In this document: in pieces, positions 16,197-25,654 of the stretch
How positions within the stretch are numbered: position 1 is the first letter of the stretch
Layout of the letters: each line of letters begins with the position of its first letter
Assembly (NCBI RefSeq): GCF_017815535.1
Contig: NZ_CP072596.1
Span: 2,573,614 to 2,637,613 of the forward strand
Length of the DNA: 64,000 nt
Direction: 5' to 3'
Source: Tessaracoccus sp. MC1865
GTDB taxonomy: Bacteria > Actinomycetota > Actinomycetes > Propionibacteriales > Propionibacteriaceae
Made by a program: the position numbers and the translations under genes
The notes under the pieces: generated by a model
Database searches by the model: none
What the model saw: only the letters and a program-made list of their open reading frames with translations
Told to the model about the DNA's origin: nothing

Positions 16197-17719
16197 TGAC
16201 CCACGGGCCTGATTTCCTTCCGCCTCTGCCTCCGCCGGATCCGGCGGACCGCGTCGAGGCGGCCGGGCCGGTGGGGGTACCGTCCCTCGATCCGCCGTCG
16301 CTCGTCCCCCACGACGTCGCCCCGGTCCCGCAGCCCGGTCCGACGGCCTTCCCGCCGCCCCACCCGTTCGAGCCGCAGGCCCCCCGCGCCAAGATCATCG
16401 AGCGTCCCCATCCCCTCACGGGCCTCGCCCGCGGCGGGATCGCGCTGGTGGCGGGCGGCTACTTCCTCACGCGCGAGATCCTCGAAGGCTCCTCGGGCTT
16501 CGGCAGCAGTGCCCTGTTCATCGGCGGCGGTCTGCTCCTCGTGGCGCTGATCGCGGGCGTCTCGGGGATCTTCACCTGGCGCACCACCACCTTCATCGCC
16601 GACGACGACGAGTTCCGCGTGGAGCGACGTTTCCTCTCCGAGACGTCCACGAAGGTGGACTACACCAAGGTGCAGTCAGTCGAGGTCTCCCAACCGCTCA
16701 TAGCGCGGCTCATGGGGCTCGCCAAGGTGCACATCGACGTCGGCGGCGCCGGCGGTGTGGACCTGGCGTTCCTCTCCCGCGGCCGCGCGGAGTCGATGCG
16801 CGAGCACCTCGTCGCGCGGATGCGGCGGGCCCACACACCCGTCGCCGCCCCGAGGTATCCGGCCGACGTCGCGCCCACTCTGGGCGGCCGGCCCCCGGCG
16901 CAACTCCCCCAGGCCGGGGAGGACCTGGTGGTGGCGGTGCCGGCGGGCAACCTGCTGCTGGGCGCACTCGTGTCGCTGGGCACCGGGGCTGCAGTGGTGG
17001 GCGGCGGCATCCTGGTGGTCTTCGCGCTCCTCGCCCAGACGCCGGTCACCATGCTCGCGGCCGCACTGGGCATCGGCGGCTGGATCTGGAACCAGACCGG
17101 CCGCAACTGGAACTTCCGCATGACGCGCAGCGACGGCGCGCTGCGGCTCACGCGCGGTGCACTGAGCACCACCAGCCAGGGCCTGCGCCCCAACCGCATC
17201 CAGGGCGTGGCGATCAAGCAGGACCTCCTGCAGCGCGCCACCGGGCTCTACCAGATGACGGTCACGGTACTGGGCTACGGCGACCCGTCCGGCGATGAGA
17301 ACCGGCAGACCAACGCGGTCGTCCTCCCCTACGGGACCTGGGACGACGTGCTCACGGTGCTGCGCGCCCTGTGGCCCGAGGTCGACCTCACCCAGGTGCA
17401 GGCGCACCCCCAGCCGGAACGGGCCCGCTGGCTCACGCCGTTCAACTTCAGCAGCCACACCTGGGGCATCGGCGAGCACGTCGTCGTGACTCAGCACGGG
17501 TTGCTCGAGCGGGTCATCAGCATCGTGCCGCACCGGCGGATGCAGTCGGCGAGTATCCACCAGGGCCCCCTGCAGCGCCGCCTGAGACTGGCGCACGTGC
17601 ACGTCCACACCACCGACGGCCCGGTCACCCAGAAGCTCTACCACCTCGACGAGGCCGACGCCCGGCGGGTCTTCGACGAACAGGTCGCCCGCGCCCGCAT
17701 GGCCCGCGCCACCGCCTGA
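16196..17719 (+). CDS. PH-domain membrane protein (YdbT-like)
   Basis: A 507-residue partner of the previous protein. A Pro-rich cytoplasmic start (about 1-65) is followed by two pairs of transmembrane segments and two or three bPH2 domains, seen as repeated phrases: VERRFLSETSTKVDYTKVQSVEVSQPLIARLMGLAKVHIDVGG, LTRGALSTTSQGLRPNRIQGVAIKQDLLQRATGLYQMTVTVLG, and VVTQHGLLERVISIVPHRRMQSASIHQGPLQRRLRLAHVHVHT. The triplicated domain fits YdbT. It ends 60 bp before ppgK. Confidence 0.82.
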   Translation: MTHGPDFLPPLPPPDPADRVEAAGPVGVPSLDPPSLVPHDVAPVPQPGPTAFPPPHPFEPQAPRAKIIERPHPLTGLARGGIALVAGGYFLTREILEGSSGFGSSALFIGGGLLLVALIAGVSGIFTWRTTTFIADDDEFRVERRFLSETSTKVDYTKVQSVEVSQPLIARLMGLAKVHIDVGGAGGVDLAFLSRGRAESMREHLVARMRRAHTPVAAPRYPADVAPTLGGRPPAQLPQAGEDLVVAVPAGNLLLGALVSLGTGAAVVGGGILVVFALLAQTPVTMLAAALGIGGWIWNQTGRNWNFRMTRSDGALRLTRGALSTTSQGLRPNRIQGVAIKQDLLQRATGLYQMTVTVLGYGDPSGDENRQTNAVVLPYGTWDDVLTVLRALWPEVDLTQVQAHPQPERARWLTPFNFSSHTWGIGEHVVVTQHGLLERVISIVPHRRMQSASIHQGPLQRRLRLAHVHVHTTDGPVTQKLYHLDEADARRVFDEQVARARMARATA

Positions 17720-17779
17720 GTCCCAGCAATCCGGGTGCGCCCCATTTGATCGTGCCAAGCTCCGCTACGCTTGTGCGTC

Positions 17780-18562
17780 ATGAGCATCATCCTTGGCATC
17801 GATGTTGGCGGCTCCGGCATCAAAGGCGCACCCGTCGACCTGGCAGCGGGCGACTTCCTGACGGACCGCAAGCGCATCCCCACGCCGGAGAAGTCCACCC
17901 CGAAGAACGTCGCAGCCGTCATGGTCGACATCATCGAGGAGTTCAAGGAGCAGATCGGTGACGGCCCAGTCGGCATCACCATCCCGGCGCCCGTGGTGCA
18001 CGGCCGCATCCCGTTCATCGCGAACCTCGATCAGAAGTGGGCCGGCCTGCAGGCCGACCAGTTCCTCGAGGACAAGCTCGGCCGCAAGATCACGTTGGTC
18101 AACGACGCCGACGCCGCCGGTCTGGCCGAGGTGCACTTCGGCGCCGCCAAGGGTCACCCCGGTCTCGTCATCCTGACCACGCTCGGCACCGGCATCGGCA
18201 CCGCGATCATCTACCGCGGCGTGCTGATCCCCAACGCAGAGCTGGGCCACATCGAGATGATGGGCAAGGACGCGGAGACGCTGGCCGCCTCGTCGGTCAA
18301 GGACAAGGAGGGCCTGTCCTACCAGGTCTGGACCGAGGAGCGCCTGCAGCCCTACTACTCGCGCCTGGAGATGTTGCTGTCGCCGGATCTGTTCGTCGTC
18401 GGCGGCGGCGTGAGCCGCGACTGGGACAAGTTCGGCCCGCAACTCAAGCTCACCACGGAGATCATCCCGGCCAAGCTCCGCAACCGCGCCGGCATCATCG
18501 GTGCGGCCATCGCCGCGCAGGACGCCGTGGAGAACCCGGACCTCCTCGCCAAGCCGCACTGA
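17780..18562 (+). CDS. ppgK: Polyphosphate glucokinase PpgK
   Basis: A 260-residue ROK-fold kinase that phosphorylates glucose with inorganic polyphosphate (and usually ATP). Diagnostic phrases are GIDVGGSGIKGAPVDLAAG (N-terminal phosphate loop), TPEKSTPKNV, NLDQKWAGLQADQFLEDKLGR, the catalytic NDADAAGLAE, LTTLGTGIGTA and NAELGHIEMMGKDAE, which together distinguish actinobacterial polyphosphate glucokinases from ordinary ROK glucokinases. TACGCT (17766-17771) lies 8 nt before the ATG, so the transcript is probably leaderless. It converges with an MFS gene 5 bp away. Confidence 0.95.
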   Translation: MSIILGIDVGGSGIKGAPVDLAAGDFLTDRKRIPTPEKSTPKNVAAVMVDIIEEFKEQIGDGPVGITIPAPVVHGRIPFIANLDQKWAGLQADQFLEDKLGRKITLVNDADAAGLAEVHFGAAKGHPGLVILTTLGTGIGTAIIYRGVLIPNAELGHIEMMGKDAETLAASSVKDKEGLSYQVWTEERLQPYYSRLEMLLSPDLFVVGGGVSRDWDKFGPQLKLTTEIIPAKLRNRAGIIGAAIAAQDAVENPDLLAKPH

Positions 18563-18567
18563 CGCCG

Positions 18568-19968
18568 TCAGGACTCGCTGTGCCCCTTGCCCAGCGGGTC
18601 CGGACCGGGGACGGGGTGTGATGCTCCTGGGGTGGCGACGCCGAGGTTGACGTCGCCCGCCTCGTACGTGGCATTGAGCCGTCGGTAGGTGCGCGTGAAG
18701 AAGACCAGCGTCGTCAGGATCAGGCCGCCGATGCTGACGATCACGAACACCAACGCGATGCCCCGCGCGTCGCCGTGCCCCAGCAACCAGCCCCACTGTC
18801 GCCGCCCGGCCGGCGACTCCGCATAGGGAATCAGCCAGAACTGGGCCATCGGACCGATGACGAAGGCGCTGATCGGGGCCGCGGACACCTCCACGGCCTG
18901 CGCGAACCCGAACACCCGGCCCTGCTTGGCCAACGGCACCACCTGCTGCAGCAGGGTCTGCTCCGCACCCTCGATGAACGGCATGAGCGCCATGTAGGCC
19001 ACCAGGCCCGCCACCAGAAGCACGACGGAGTCGCGGATGGTGAACGCCCCGGCGATGACCCACATGGCGAGGCTGGCGAACAGCAGCGTGCGCAGCGGGA
19101 GCCGGCCCAGGCCCTTCCTGGCGATGATGCCGCCGCCGATCAGGAAGCCGACGCCCGACAGGCCGAACAGGATGCCCCACCATTCCACGGACACCAGTTC
19201 CAGGCCGTACGGGTCGAGCAGACCCATGAAGACGCCGCCCAGGAAGTTGTTGAAGGTGGAGAACAGGATCAGCCCGATCAGCCCCGGGACGGCGACGACG
19301 GCGAGCCAGGCGCCCTTGAAATCCACAGCCTTCGGCGCCCCTTCGGCGTGCACGATCTCCGGCTCCGGGATCCGGATGGTCAGGAGATGCACCAGGGAGA
19401 CCAGCACGATGGCCAGGGAGATCATCAGCGTCCAGAACAGCCCCAGTTGTCCGATGGCCAGGCCGGAGAAGATCCCCGTCACCATCATGGTCATGCCGTT
19501 GACGGTGCCCACCAGGCCGTTGGCGTTGGCGCGCCTGTCAGACTCCACGAGGATGGTCACGCAGGTGGCCAGCGCGATGGAGCGGATGCTGGCGAGCATG
19601 GCCCCGGAGAGCACCAGGAGGCAGAACACCCAGAACCACGGCCGCCCCAGGTCGACGAGGACCTCGGGCGGCGTGAGGAGATAGACGGCCACGGCCAGCA
19701 GAAACACCAGAGCCGTGCCGACGGCGGAGGCCACCATCACCTTATGCTTGTGGTGCCGGTCCACCAGGGTGCCGAACGGAACGCCCATGACCGCCATGCC
19801 CAGCATGTAGGCGCCGCCAAGGAACGATGTCGCGAGCACGGACCTGGTCTCGAGGTAGGCCCAGAAGGTGATGCCGAACCAGATGAAGGCGGTGCCCAGC
19901 ATGGCCGCCGCCGTGTTGCCCAGGACGCGGCCGAAGGTGCCGGGTCTTGCTGCCTCTCGTGAACCCAC
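18568..19968 (-). CDS. MFS transporter, MFS_3/EntS-like
   Basis: About 466 residues with 11-12 hydrophobic segments and a short cytosolic C-terminal tail rich in Gly/Pro. The early segment TAFIWFGITFWAYLETRSVLATSFLGG followed by MGVPFGTLVDRHHKHKVM is the MFS motif A loop as found in macrolide-efflux/EntS-like exporters (MFS_3). Probably a drug or small-molecule exporter; no substrate can be assigned. GTG 19968 is preferred: TAGGTT at 19974-19979 (minus strand) would serve as a -10 five nt upstream, giving a leaderless start; an in-frame GTG at 19983 would lie before that transcription start. Confidence 0.82.
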   Translation of the reverse strand: MGSREAARPGTFGRVLGNTAAAMLGTAFIWFGITFWAYLETRSVLATSFLGGAYMLGMAVMGVPFGTLVDRHHKHKVMVASAVGTALVFLLAVAVYLLTPPEVLVDLGRPWFWVFCLLVLSGAMLASIRSIALATCVTILVESDRRANANGLVGTVNGMTMMVTGIFSGLAIGQLGLFWTLMISLAIVLVSLVHLLTIRIPEPEIVHAEGAPKAVDFKGAWLAVVAVPGLIGLILFSTFNNFLGGVFMGLLDPYGLELVSVEWWGILFGLSGVGFLIGGGIIARKGLGRLPLRTLLFASLAMWVIAGAFTIRDSVVLLVAGLVAYMALMPFIEGAEQTLLQQVVPLAKQGRVFGFAQAVEVSAAPISAFVIGPMAQFWLIPYAESPAGRRQWGWLLGHGDARGIALVFVIVSIGGLILTTLVFFTRTYRRLNATYEAGDVNLGVATPGASHPVPGPDPLGKGHSES

Positions 19969-20050
19969 GAGGCAACCTAACACGCAGCGACGCCCCCCGG
20001 AACCCGCGATCCGCGTCAGGTATGCGGGAGGGGCGCGACCTCCCGGTGGG

Positions 20051-21694
20051 TCACATCCGGTCCGGCGCGTCGATGCCGATCAGGTCGAGGCCCTTGGCCA
20101 GCACCTGCTTCGTCGCCGCGCACAGGGCGAGGCGCGACGCTCGCACGTCACCCTCGGACTTCAGCACCGGGCACGCCTCGTAGAACGACGCGAGCGCGCC
20201 GGCCAGGTCGTACAGGTAGGCGCAGAGCTTGTGCGGCTGCAGGTGGTGGGCCACCTCGTCGACCGTCTCGCCGAAGCCGCTGAGCAGCAGCGCGAGCTGC
20301 TGTTCGGCCGGCTCCTCGAGCACGGTGACCGAACCCCAGTGGATGTCCTCGGCCTCCGCCTTGCGTAGGATCTGGTTGACCCGCGCGTGGGCATACTGCA
20401 GGTAGGGGCCGGTGTCGCCGGTGGTCTGCACCATGCGCTCGGCGTCGAAGGTGTAGTCCTTCTGCAGGCCGTTGGAGAGATCGGCGTACTTGATCGCGGC
20501 CAACGCGATGTTGGGCGCCGCCACCTCCTCGGCCGCGTCGAGCAGCGAGCCCAGGGTGGCGGCGGAGCCGTCGCGGGTCTTGAAGGGGCGCCCGTCGGTG
20601 CCGAGCACCATGCCGTAGCCGACGTGCTGCGCGGTGACATCGCCGGGTAGGAAGCCCGCCTTGCGCGCGGCCGCGAAGACCTGCGCGAAGTGACCCGCCT
20701 GGCGCAGGTCCGTGACGTAGATGATCCGGTCGGCGTGCAGTTCATTCACGCGGCGACGGATGGCGGCCAGATCCGTGGTGGCGTAGCCGTAGCCGCCGTC
20801 GGACTTGCGCACGATGAGGGGGGCTTCGAAGCCGTCGACGAACACGCAGAGGGCGCCGTCGTCGACCACGGCGACCCCGCTCTCCTCGAGCTCCTTGACG
20901 AGGACGGGGAGGTCGGCGTTGTAGGTGGATTCGCCGGCGAGGTCGTCGTCGGTGAGCTTCACACCCAGACGGCGGTAGGCCTCGTTGAAGGCGGGCTTGG
21001 AGATGTCCACGAGCTGCTGCCAGATGCTCAGCGACTGCTCGTCGCCCCCCTGGAACACGGCGACGCGGGCGCGGGCACGCGTAGCGAACTCCGCGTCCTC
21101 CTTGAAGCGGGCGGCGGCGCGCTTGTAGAGCGCATCCGCCTCGTCGAGGCTCAGCGCGGAGACGTCGAGCCCCTCGTCGAGGACCTGCTCGATGAGCATG
21201 CCGAACTGGGTGCCCCAGTCGCCGATGTGGTTCTGCGGGATCACTGTGTGACCGAGCGCGGAGAGGACGCGGTTGAAGCAGTCGCCGATGATGGTGGTGC
21301 GCAGATGGCCCACGTGCATCGTCTTGGCCACGTTGGGCGCCGAGTAGTCGATGACCACGCGCTGCGGGTGGTTGGCGGGGTTGATGCCGCCGTGGGGGTC
21401 CTCCAGCAGCGACGACACAGCCGCCGCGAGGACGTCGGAGCGCATCCGGAAGTTGATGAAGCCGGGGCCCGCGATCTCCAGGGGCTCGCACAGGTCGTCG
21501 ACGTCGAGCTTGGCCACGATCTCCGCCGCGACCTCGCGCGGCGGCCGACCCTGCTGCTTGGCCAGCCGCAACGCGACGTTGGACTGGAAGTGACCGAACT
21601 GCGGCTTGGTGGCGGGACGCATCTCGGGGTCGACGCCGGTGACCTCACGGAGACGCGCGTCCAGGAGCGCGGGGAGAGACTGCATGAGGGCCAT
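20051..21694 (-). CDS. argS: Arginyl-tRNA synthetase
   Basis: A 547-residue class I synthetase that charges tRNA-Arg. It has the N-terminal Add-1 domain (FGHFQSNVALRLAKQQGRPPREVA), the nucleotide-binding signature APNVAKTMHVGHLRTTIIGD with HVGH, QNHIGDWGTQFGML, the KMSK-equivalent region FKTRDGSAATLG typical of ArgRS, and a C-terminal anticodon-binding DALR domain ending IGIDAPDRM. AGGTGA precedes the ATG. Its long upstream gap holds a nested hairpin (21842-21987). Essential housekeeping gene; only one copy is seen here. Confidence 0.97.
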   Translation of the reverse strand: MALMQSLPALLDARLREVTGVDPEMRPATKPQFGHFQSNVALRLAKQQGRPPREVAAEIVAKLDVDDLCEPLEIAGPGFINFRMRSDVLAAAVSSLLEDPHGGINPANHPQRVVIDYSAPNVAKTMHVGHLRTTIIGDCFNRVLSALGHTVIPQNHIGDWGTQFGMLIEQVLDEGLDVSALSLDEADALYKRAAARFKEDAEFATRARARVAVFQGGDEQSLSIWQQLVDISKPAFNEAYRRLGVKLTDDDLAGESTYNADLPVLVKELEESGVAVVDDGALCVFVDGFEAPLIVRKSDGGYGYATTDLAAIRRRVNELHADRIIYVTDLRQAGHFAQVFAAARKAGFLPGDVTAQHVGYGMVLGTDGRPFKTRDGSAATLGSLLDAAEEVAAPNIALAAIKYADLSNGLQKDYTFDAERMVQTTGDTGPYLQYAHARVNQILRKAEAEDIHWGSVTVLEEPAEQQLALLLSGFGETVDEVAHHLQPHKLCAYLYDLAGALASFYEACPVLKSEGDVRASRLALCAATKQVLAKGLDLIGIDAPDRM

Positions 21695-22030
21695 TGTTTC
21701 ACCTGACGTGAAGCAGTCCCAACCGACGGCCGTTCGGTTGCGGCCCAGACCGCGAGACGCCCGCTTCGATGCCGAGCCTCACGGCGCCAGAGACCACAGC
21801 TTCGGCCTGCTCCCAGGACGGCTCGCAGCGATGAGCGGGGGCTGATGGGGGCCCGACCGGGTTGGGTGGGCGTTGTCGAAGACCGGCGCCGCAACAGCAA
21901 CCGGCGACGGCCCAGAGCGCCTCGACCGGGCACGCGGCGCCCGGCCAGGGACCGGTCTTCGGCATGGGCGGGGCGGGCCCCCATCAGACCCTGCGGAACC
22001 GGGCCCCACCCCGGAGATCTGCCCTTGGCG
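21695..22030. other. Non-coding gap upstream of argS
   Basis: A 336-bp stretch without a convincing gene. Open frames here on both strands are Pro/Arg/Gly-rich GC-skew products with no Shine-Dalgarno or family resemblance. It contains the nested hairpin described separately and a short palindrome TTCAC-CTGAC-GTGAA (21698-21712) directly at the argS start. Confidence 0.7.
21842..21987 (-). ncRNA. Large nested hairpin, possible leader RNA or relic repeat
   Basis: Three nested inverted repeats share a centre: 14 bp (21842-21855 with 21974-21987, CTGATGGGGGCCCG), 10 bp (21877-21886 with 21952-21961, CGAAGACCGG) and 8 bp (21885-21892 with 21934-21941, GGCGCCGC). On the minus strand it lies 148-293 nt upstream of argS and just past the FGGY kinase stop. 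No T-box consensus is seen. Whether it is transcribed is unknown. Confidence 0.45.
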
Positions 22031-23602
22031 TCAGCTGGCGTCGACCGCGGCTCGTTCGATCGCGAGGCCCCGACGGTAGCGCTCCATGAACTGGTTGAAG
22101 CCCTCGACGTCGCGGGGGTCCGGGTCCATCGTCGAGATCTCGGCCCCGGCGAAGACCTTCGTGGCCAGCCAGTCACCCAGGCTCACGTCGCCCGCGTCGA
22201 GGAACGCCGCAAGCAGGGCCATGCCCCAGGCGCCGCCCTCACCGGCGACCTCGCCCACCGACACCGGAGTGTTCATCGCGGCGGCCAGGAAGCCCTGCGC
22301 GACGCCCTCCGTCTTGAAGAGCCCGCCGTGGGCGAACAGCGAATCGAGCCGCACGCCCTCGTCCTTCAGCAGCACGTCCATCCCGACGCGCAGCGCGCCG
22401 AACGTGGAGAACAGGTGGGTGCGCATAAAGTTGGCCAGATTGAACGCGCTGGAGGGGTGCCGCACGAACAGCGGACGACCCTCCTCCATGCCGACGACGT
22501 GCTCTCCGGCCAGGTAGTTGTAGGCGAGCATCCCCCCGCCGTCGGGGCTGCCGTTGAGGGCCGCGCGGTACAGCGACTCGAACAGGGTGTTGGTGTCCAC
22601 CTCGGCGCCACAGGCGGCCAGCGCCTCCCCGAACAGCGACACCCAGGCCGCAAGGTCCACCGCTCCGTTGTTGCAGTGCGCCATGGCCACCAGGTCCCCC
22701 GCAGGCGTCGTGACCAGGTCGATCTCCTCGTGCAGGGCCTTCAGTTCGCCCTCGAGCACGACCATCGCGAAGATCGACGTGCCCGCTGAGACGTTGCCCG
22801 TGCGCTGAGCGACGGCGTTGGTGGCCACCATGCCGGTGCCCGCGTCGCCCTCCGGCGGCGCCATGGGCGCCCCGGGCTGCAGCGTGCCGGTGGGATCCAG
22901 CAGGCGCGCGCCCTCATCGGTCAGGGTGCCCGCTATCTCGCCGGCGCGCAATACGCGGGGCAGGACGTCCCCGAGACGCCAGCCATAGCCGCGGTCGGCG
23001 ACGAGGTCGTCGAACTGGCCCAGCATCCGGGGGTGGTAGGTGCCCGTGGTCACGTCGATCGGGAACATGCCCACAGCGTCACCGATGCCGAGTGAGCGCT
23101 CGCCCGTCAGCTTCCAGTGGACGTAGCCCGCGAGCGTGGTGAGGAAGTCGAGGCGTCCGACGTGCTCCTCGCCCTTGAGGATCGCCTGGTAGAGGTGCGC
23201 GACGCTCCAGCGTTGCGGGATGTTCTGCTGGAAGAGCTGCGTCAGCTGTCCGGCGGCTTCCTGCGTCATGGTGTTCTGCCAGGTGCGGAACCCGACGAGT
23301 TGCTCACCGCCGGCGTCGAAGGCCAGGTAACCGTGCATCATCGCGGAGACGCCCAGGGAGCGCACGGCCGACAGTTCGGCGCCGAACGTGGTCCGGACGG
23401 CTGTGGCCAGGTCCGCGAACGCCGCCTGGATGCCGGACCACACGTCGTCAAGGCTGTAGGTCCAGATGCCATCGACCAACGAGGAGCGCCACTCGTGGCC
23501 GCCCGTCGCGATGGGCTGAAGATCGTCTCCGATCAGGACGGCCTTGATCCTGGTCGAGCCGAGTTCGATGCCCAATGATGCCGATGCAATGTTCTGGTCC
23601 AC
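22031..23602 (-). CDS. FGGY-family carbohydrate kinase (xylulokinase-like)
   Basis: A 523-residue sugar kinase. N-terminal phosphate loop [28 protein letters not shown] and [15 protein letters not shown] are in the substrate region; the C-terminal half has [13 protein letters not shown] and [26 protein letters not shown] with [14 protein letters not shown], the FGGY signature-2 region. The subfamily is closer to YoaC/xylulokinase-like enzymes than to glycerol kinase; the ketose or polyol it phosphorylates is not identifiable. Start GTG at 23602 has AGGAGG five nt upstream; the frame stays open much further but that is shadow. It is last in the sugar operon, behind a terminator-like hairpin. 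Confidence 0.87.
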   Translation of the reverse strand: MDQNIASASLGIELGSTRIKAVLIGDDLQPIATGGHEWRSSLVDGIWTYSLDDVWSGIQAAFADLATAVRTTFGAELSAVRSLGVSAMMHGYLAFDAGGEQLVGFRTWQNTMTQEAAGQLTQLFQQNIPQRWSVAHLYQAILKGEEHVGRLDFLTTLAGYVHWKLTGERSLGIGDAVGMFPIDVTTGTYHPRMLGQFDDLVADRGYGWRLGDVLPRVLRAGEIAGTLTDEGARLLDPTGTLQPGAPMAPPEGDAGTGMVATNAVAQRTGNVSAGTSIFAMVVLEGELKALHEEIDLVTTPAGDLVAMAHCNNGAVDLAAWVSLFGEALAACGAEVDTNTLFESLYRAALNGSPDGGGMLAYNYLAGEHVVGMEEGRPLFVRHPSSAFNLANFMRTHLFSTFGALRVGMDVLLKDEGVRLDSLFAHGGLFKTEGVAQGFLAAAMNTPVSVGEVAGEGGAWGMALLAAFLDAGDVSLGDWLATKVFAGAEISTMDPDPRDVEGFNQFMERYRRGLAIERAAVDAS

Positions 23603-23654
23603 AATGTCCTCCTGTTGGTGGGTCCCATGATGCCGTGCGCGGCGCTGACCGCGC

Positions 23655-23703
23655 GAAAAAAGTAGCGAACCTCGCGCCTCCGGTAGGGGCCGGAGGCGCG
23701 AGG
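23655..23703 (-). terminator. Terminator between epimerase and kinase genes
   Basis: Perfect 14-bp stem CCTCGCGCCTCCGG (23670-23683) with 23690-23703, loop TAGGGG; on the minus strand it is followed within about 9 nt by TTTTTT (23655-23660). Probably ends or attenuates the transporter-epimerase message before the kinase gene. Confidence 0.8.
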
Positions 23704-23715
23704 CTTTGGGGCTTG

Positions 23716-24570
23716 TCAGACGCCGAGGTGCTCCCGGATGAACTGGCGTGCACCCTTGGCGAGTTCCACGTTGTCGTCCCACAGGTTGCGCCAGATCGCC
23801 AGATCGTTGCTGAAGGTGGAGTGCACCACCTTGCTGGAGAACGATTCGAAGGTCACGATGCCGTCGTAATCGACCTCCTTGAGCGCGCCCAGGAACTCTG
23901 GCCAGTTGATCGAACCGGTGCCGAGCTGGCCGCGGTGCGATTCGCCGACGTGGACGTAGCCGAGCTTCCCCGCTGCCGCAGCCTGCTTGATCGCCCCGGC
24001 CATCGAGTTCTCCTCGATGTTCATGTGATAGGTGTCGAGGTGGGCCGTGATGTTGTCGCGGCCGATGGAGTCGATGAACTCCAGGGTCTGGGCCGTGGTG
24101 TTGATCACGTTGGTCTCGTACCGGTTGCAGAACTCGAGCCCCAGCCGGATGTTGGATTCCTTGGCCTTGTCGGCCAGCTCCGCCAGCACGGTGCGGGAGT
24201 TCTCCAGGCCACGTTCGGTGGCCGGGTGGGAGTACTTCATGAGGGCGCCGTAGATGACTCCGCACAGCATGGAGCCGCCGCAGTCACGCACGAGGTTGAG
24301 GGCCAGGTGCAGCCTCTCGCGTCCTCGAGCCACCGCGTCGGGGTCTTCGGACGAGATGTCCGTGTCGGGGCCGAGCCCCAGGGACGCAGAGCACTCGAGG
24401 CCGTACTCCCCGAGGAGCTTGGCGGTGAGGTCCGTGTCGAAGGTCTCGGGCGCGATGGCGGACAGTTCGATCAGGTCGTAGCCGGTCTCGGCCGACTTCG
24501 AGATCGCTTCGCGGGCGGCGTCGGCGTTCCAGTCGCCTACCCACACCATGGAATGGATGCCAATCTTCAT
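23716..24570 (-). CDS. D-tagatose/D-psicose 3-epimerase family ketose epimerase
   Basis: A 284-residue TIM-barrel enzyme. It carries the full site of the D-tagatose/D-psicose 3-epimerase family: Mn-ligand and catalytic pair Glu146 (GLEFCNR) and Glu242 (TFESFSS), metal ligands Asp179 ([11 protein letters not shown]) and His207 (VHVGESHRG), substrate residues Glu152 (RYETNV) and Arg213. Phrases [15 protein letters not shown] and [12 protein letters not shown] are also family hallmarks. It should interconvert free ketoses at C3 (for example psicose/fructose, tagatose/sorbose or ribulose/xylulose). GGAAGGG precedes the ATG. The neighbouring kinase would then phosphorylate the product. Confidence 0.9.
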   Translation of the reverse strand: MKIGIHSMVWVGDWNADAAREAISKSAETGYDLIELSAIAPETFDTDLTAKLLGEYGLECSASLGLGPDTDISSEDPDAVARGRERLHLALNLVRDCGGSMLCGVIYGALMKYSHPATERGLENSRTVLAELADKAKESNIRLGLEFCNRYETNVINTTAQTLEFIDSIGRDNITAHLDTYHMNIEENSMAGAIKQAAAAGKLGYVHVGESHRGQLGTGSINWPEFLGALKEVDYDGIVTFESFSSKVVHSTFSNDLAIWRNLWDDNVELAKGARQFIREHLGV

Positions 24571-24586
24571 GTTGTAGCCCTTCCGG

Positions 24587-25654
24587 CTAGTTGTTTGATC
24601 CGCTGTATCTTCGGTTGGTGATGCCATTGAGCAGCGCGGCACCGACGAGGACCGCGCCCAGGGCGAACAGCTGCAGCTGGGAGCCGGCGTTGCCGCTGAA
24701 GGCCATCAGGATTCCGGCGTTGAGCCAAGTGATCAGCAGCGCCGCGAGGAAGACCCCCAGGACGGTTCCGATGCCGCCGGTGATGGCCACCCCGCCGAGC
24801 ACCGCCATGGTGATGGCCGGCAGTGCCATGCCGTTGCCGGACACGCCCTGATCCGGGCGCGCCGAGGCGAACTGCGATGCGGTCACCACTGCGACCAGGC
24901 CGGAGATGGCACCGGCCCCGACGTAGGCCAGCATGCGCACGAGCTGGGTGTTGATGCCCGCCCATCCGGCGGCTGTGTCGTTGGTACCGATCGCGTACAG
25001 CTCGCGCCCATAGGTGGTCTTCGCTGTGATGAACCACACGATCAGCAACGTGGGGATCATGAAGAGGAACACTCCGAGCGGCACGAGCGGCAGATACTGG
25101 CCGATGACCGGCAGTTCCACAGCGCGCGAGAGCCCGTAGAGGTCCTGGAGAGGTGGGGTGTTGATGGGCTGCTGGTTGTTGATCACCAGCGAGAGCGACC
25201 ACATCGCGTAGTAGGTGGCGAGAGTGACGATCAACGGCGGGTAGCCGAGGTACGCCACCAAGAAGCCGTTGATCAAGCCGAACAGGGCGCCGCACAACAC
25301 GGTGCACACGATCGACACCAGCAGGGACCAACCCCAGACGCCGTACATGAAGCCGAACAGCATCCCGGCCAGCGAGACGATGGCGCCGACGCTGAGGTCG
25401 ATGCCGCCGTTGCCCGAGACGATGACGAGCAGCTGCGCGAGCGCGAGCATCGTGAGCGGCACCAGGTTAATCAAGGACGATGCCAGGTAGTCGGAGTTGT
25501 ACCCCTCCGTGATGACGCCTGCGGCGCTCAGCACGGAGAAGATACCGACCACCAACACGAGCAGCACCAGTAGGAGCACCGTGCGGTTGGTCAACAGTAG
25601 GCGGACGAAGTCGGTTCTGGGCTTCGTCGGGGTTTCAGCCGTGGCGGTACTCAT
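24587..25654 (-). CDS. Sugar ABC transporter permease (RbsC/RhaQ-like), second permease
   Basis: A 355-residue membrane protein with about nine to ten hydrophobic segments. The phrase VIVSGNGGIDLSVGAIVSLAGMLFG is the signature of ribose/rhamnose-type (CUT2) permeases, and AVLGGVAITGGIGTVLGVFLAALLI is the conserved C-terminal region. It pairs with the next permease; having two different permease genes is typical of Lsr/Rha-type systems rather than RbsC homodimers. Overlap of 4 bp with the upstream permease gene. Confidence 0.93.
   Translation of the reverse strand: MSTATAETPTKPRTDFVRLLLTNRTVLLLVLLVLVVGIFSVLSAAGVITEGYNSDYLASSLINLVPLTMLALAQLLVIVSGNGGIDLSVGAIVSLAGMLFGFMYGVWGWSLLVSIVCTVLCGALFGLINGFLVAYLGYPPLIVTLATYYAMWSLSLVINNQQPINTPPLQDLYGLSRAVELPVIGQYLPLVPLGVFLFMIPTLLIVWFITAKTTYGRELYAIGTNDTAAGWAGINTQLVRMLAYVGAGAISGLVAVVTASQFASARPDQGVSGNGMALPAITMAVLGGVAITGGIGTVLGVFLAALLITWLNAGILMAFSGNAGSQLQLFALGAVLVGAALLNGITNRRYSGSNN

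Noticed and set aside
21695-22030. T-box leader for argS
   Set aside because: No AGGGTGGNACCGCG-like antiterminator sequence on the argS strand.
21845-22789. Plus-strand 314-residue open frame across the argS upstream gap
   Set aside because: Antisense to the FGGY kinase for most of its length; composition is that of a high-GC shadow frame.
22031-24265. Extended 744-residue version of the FGGY kinase frame
   Set aside because: The extension runs out of frame through the epimerase gene and a terminator; the GTG at 23602 has an ideal AGGAGG.
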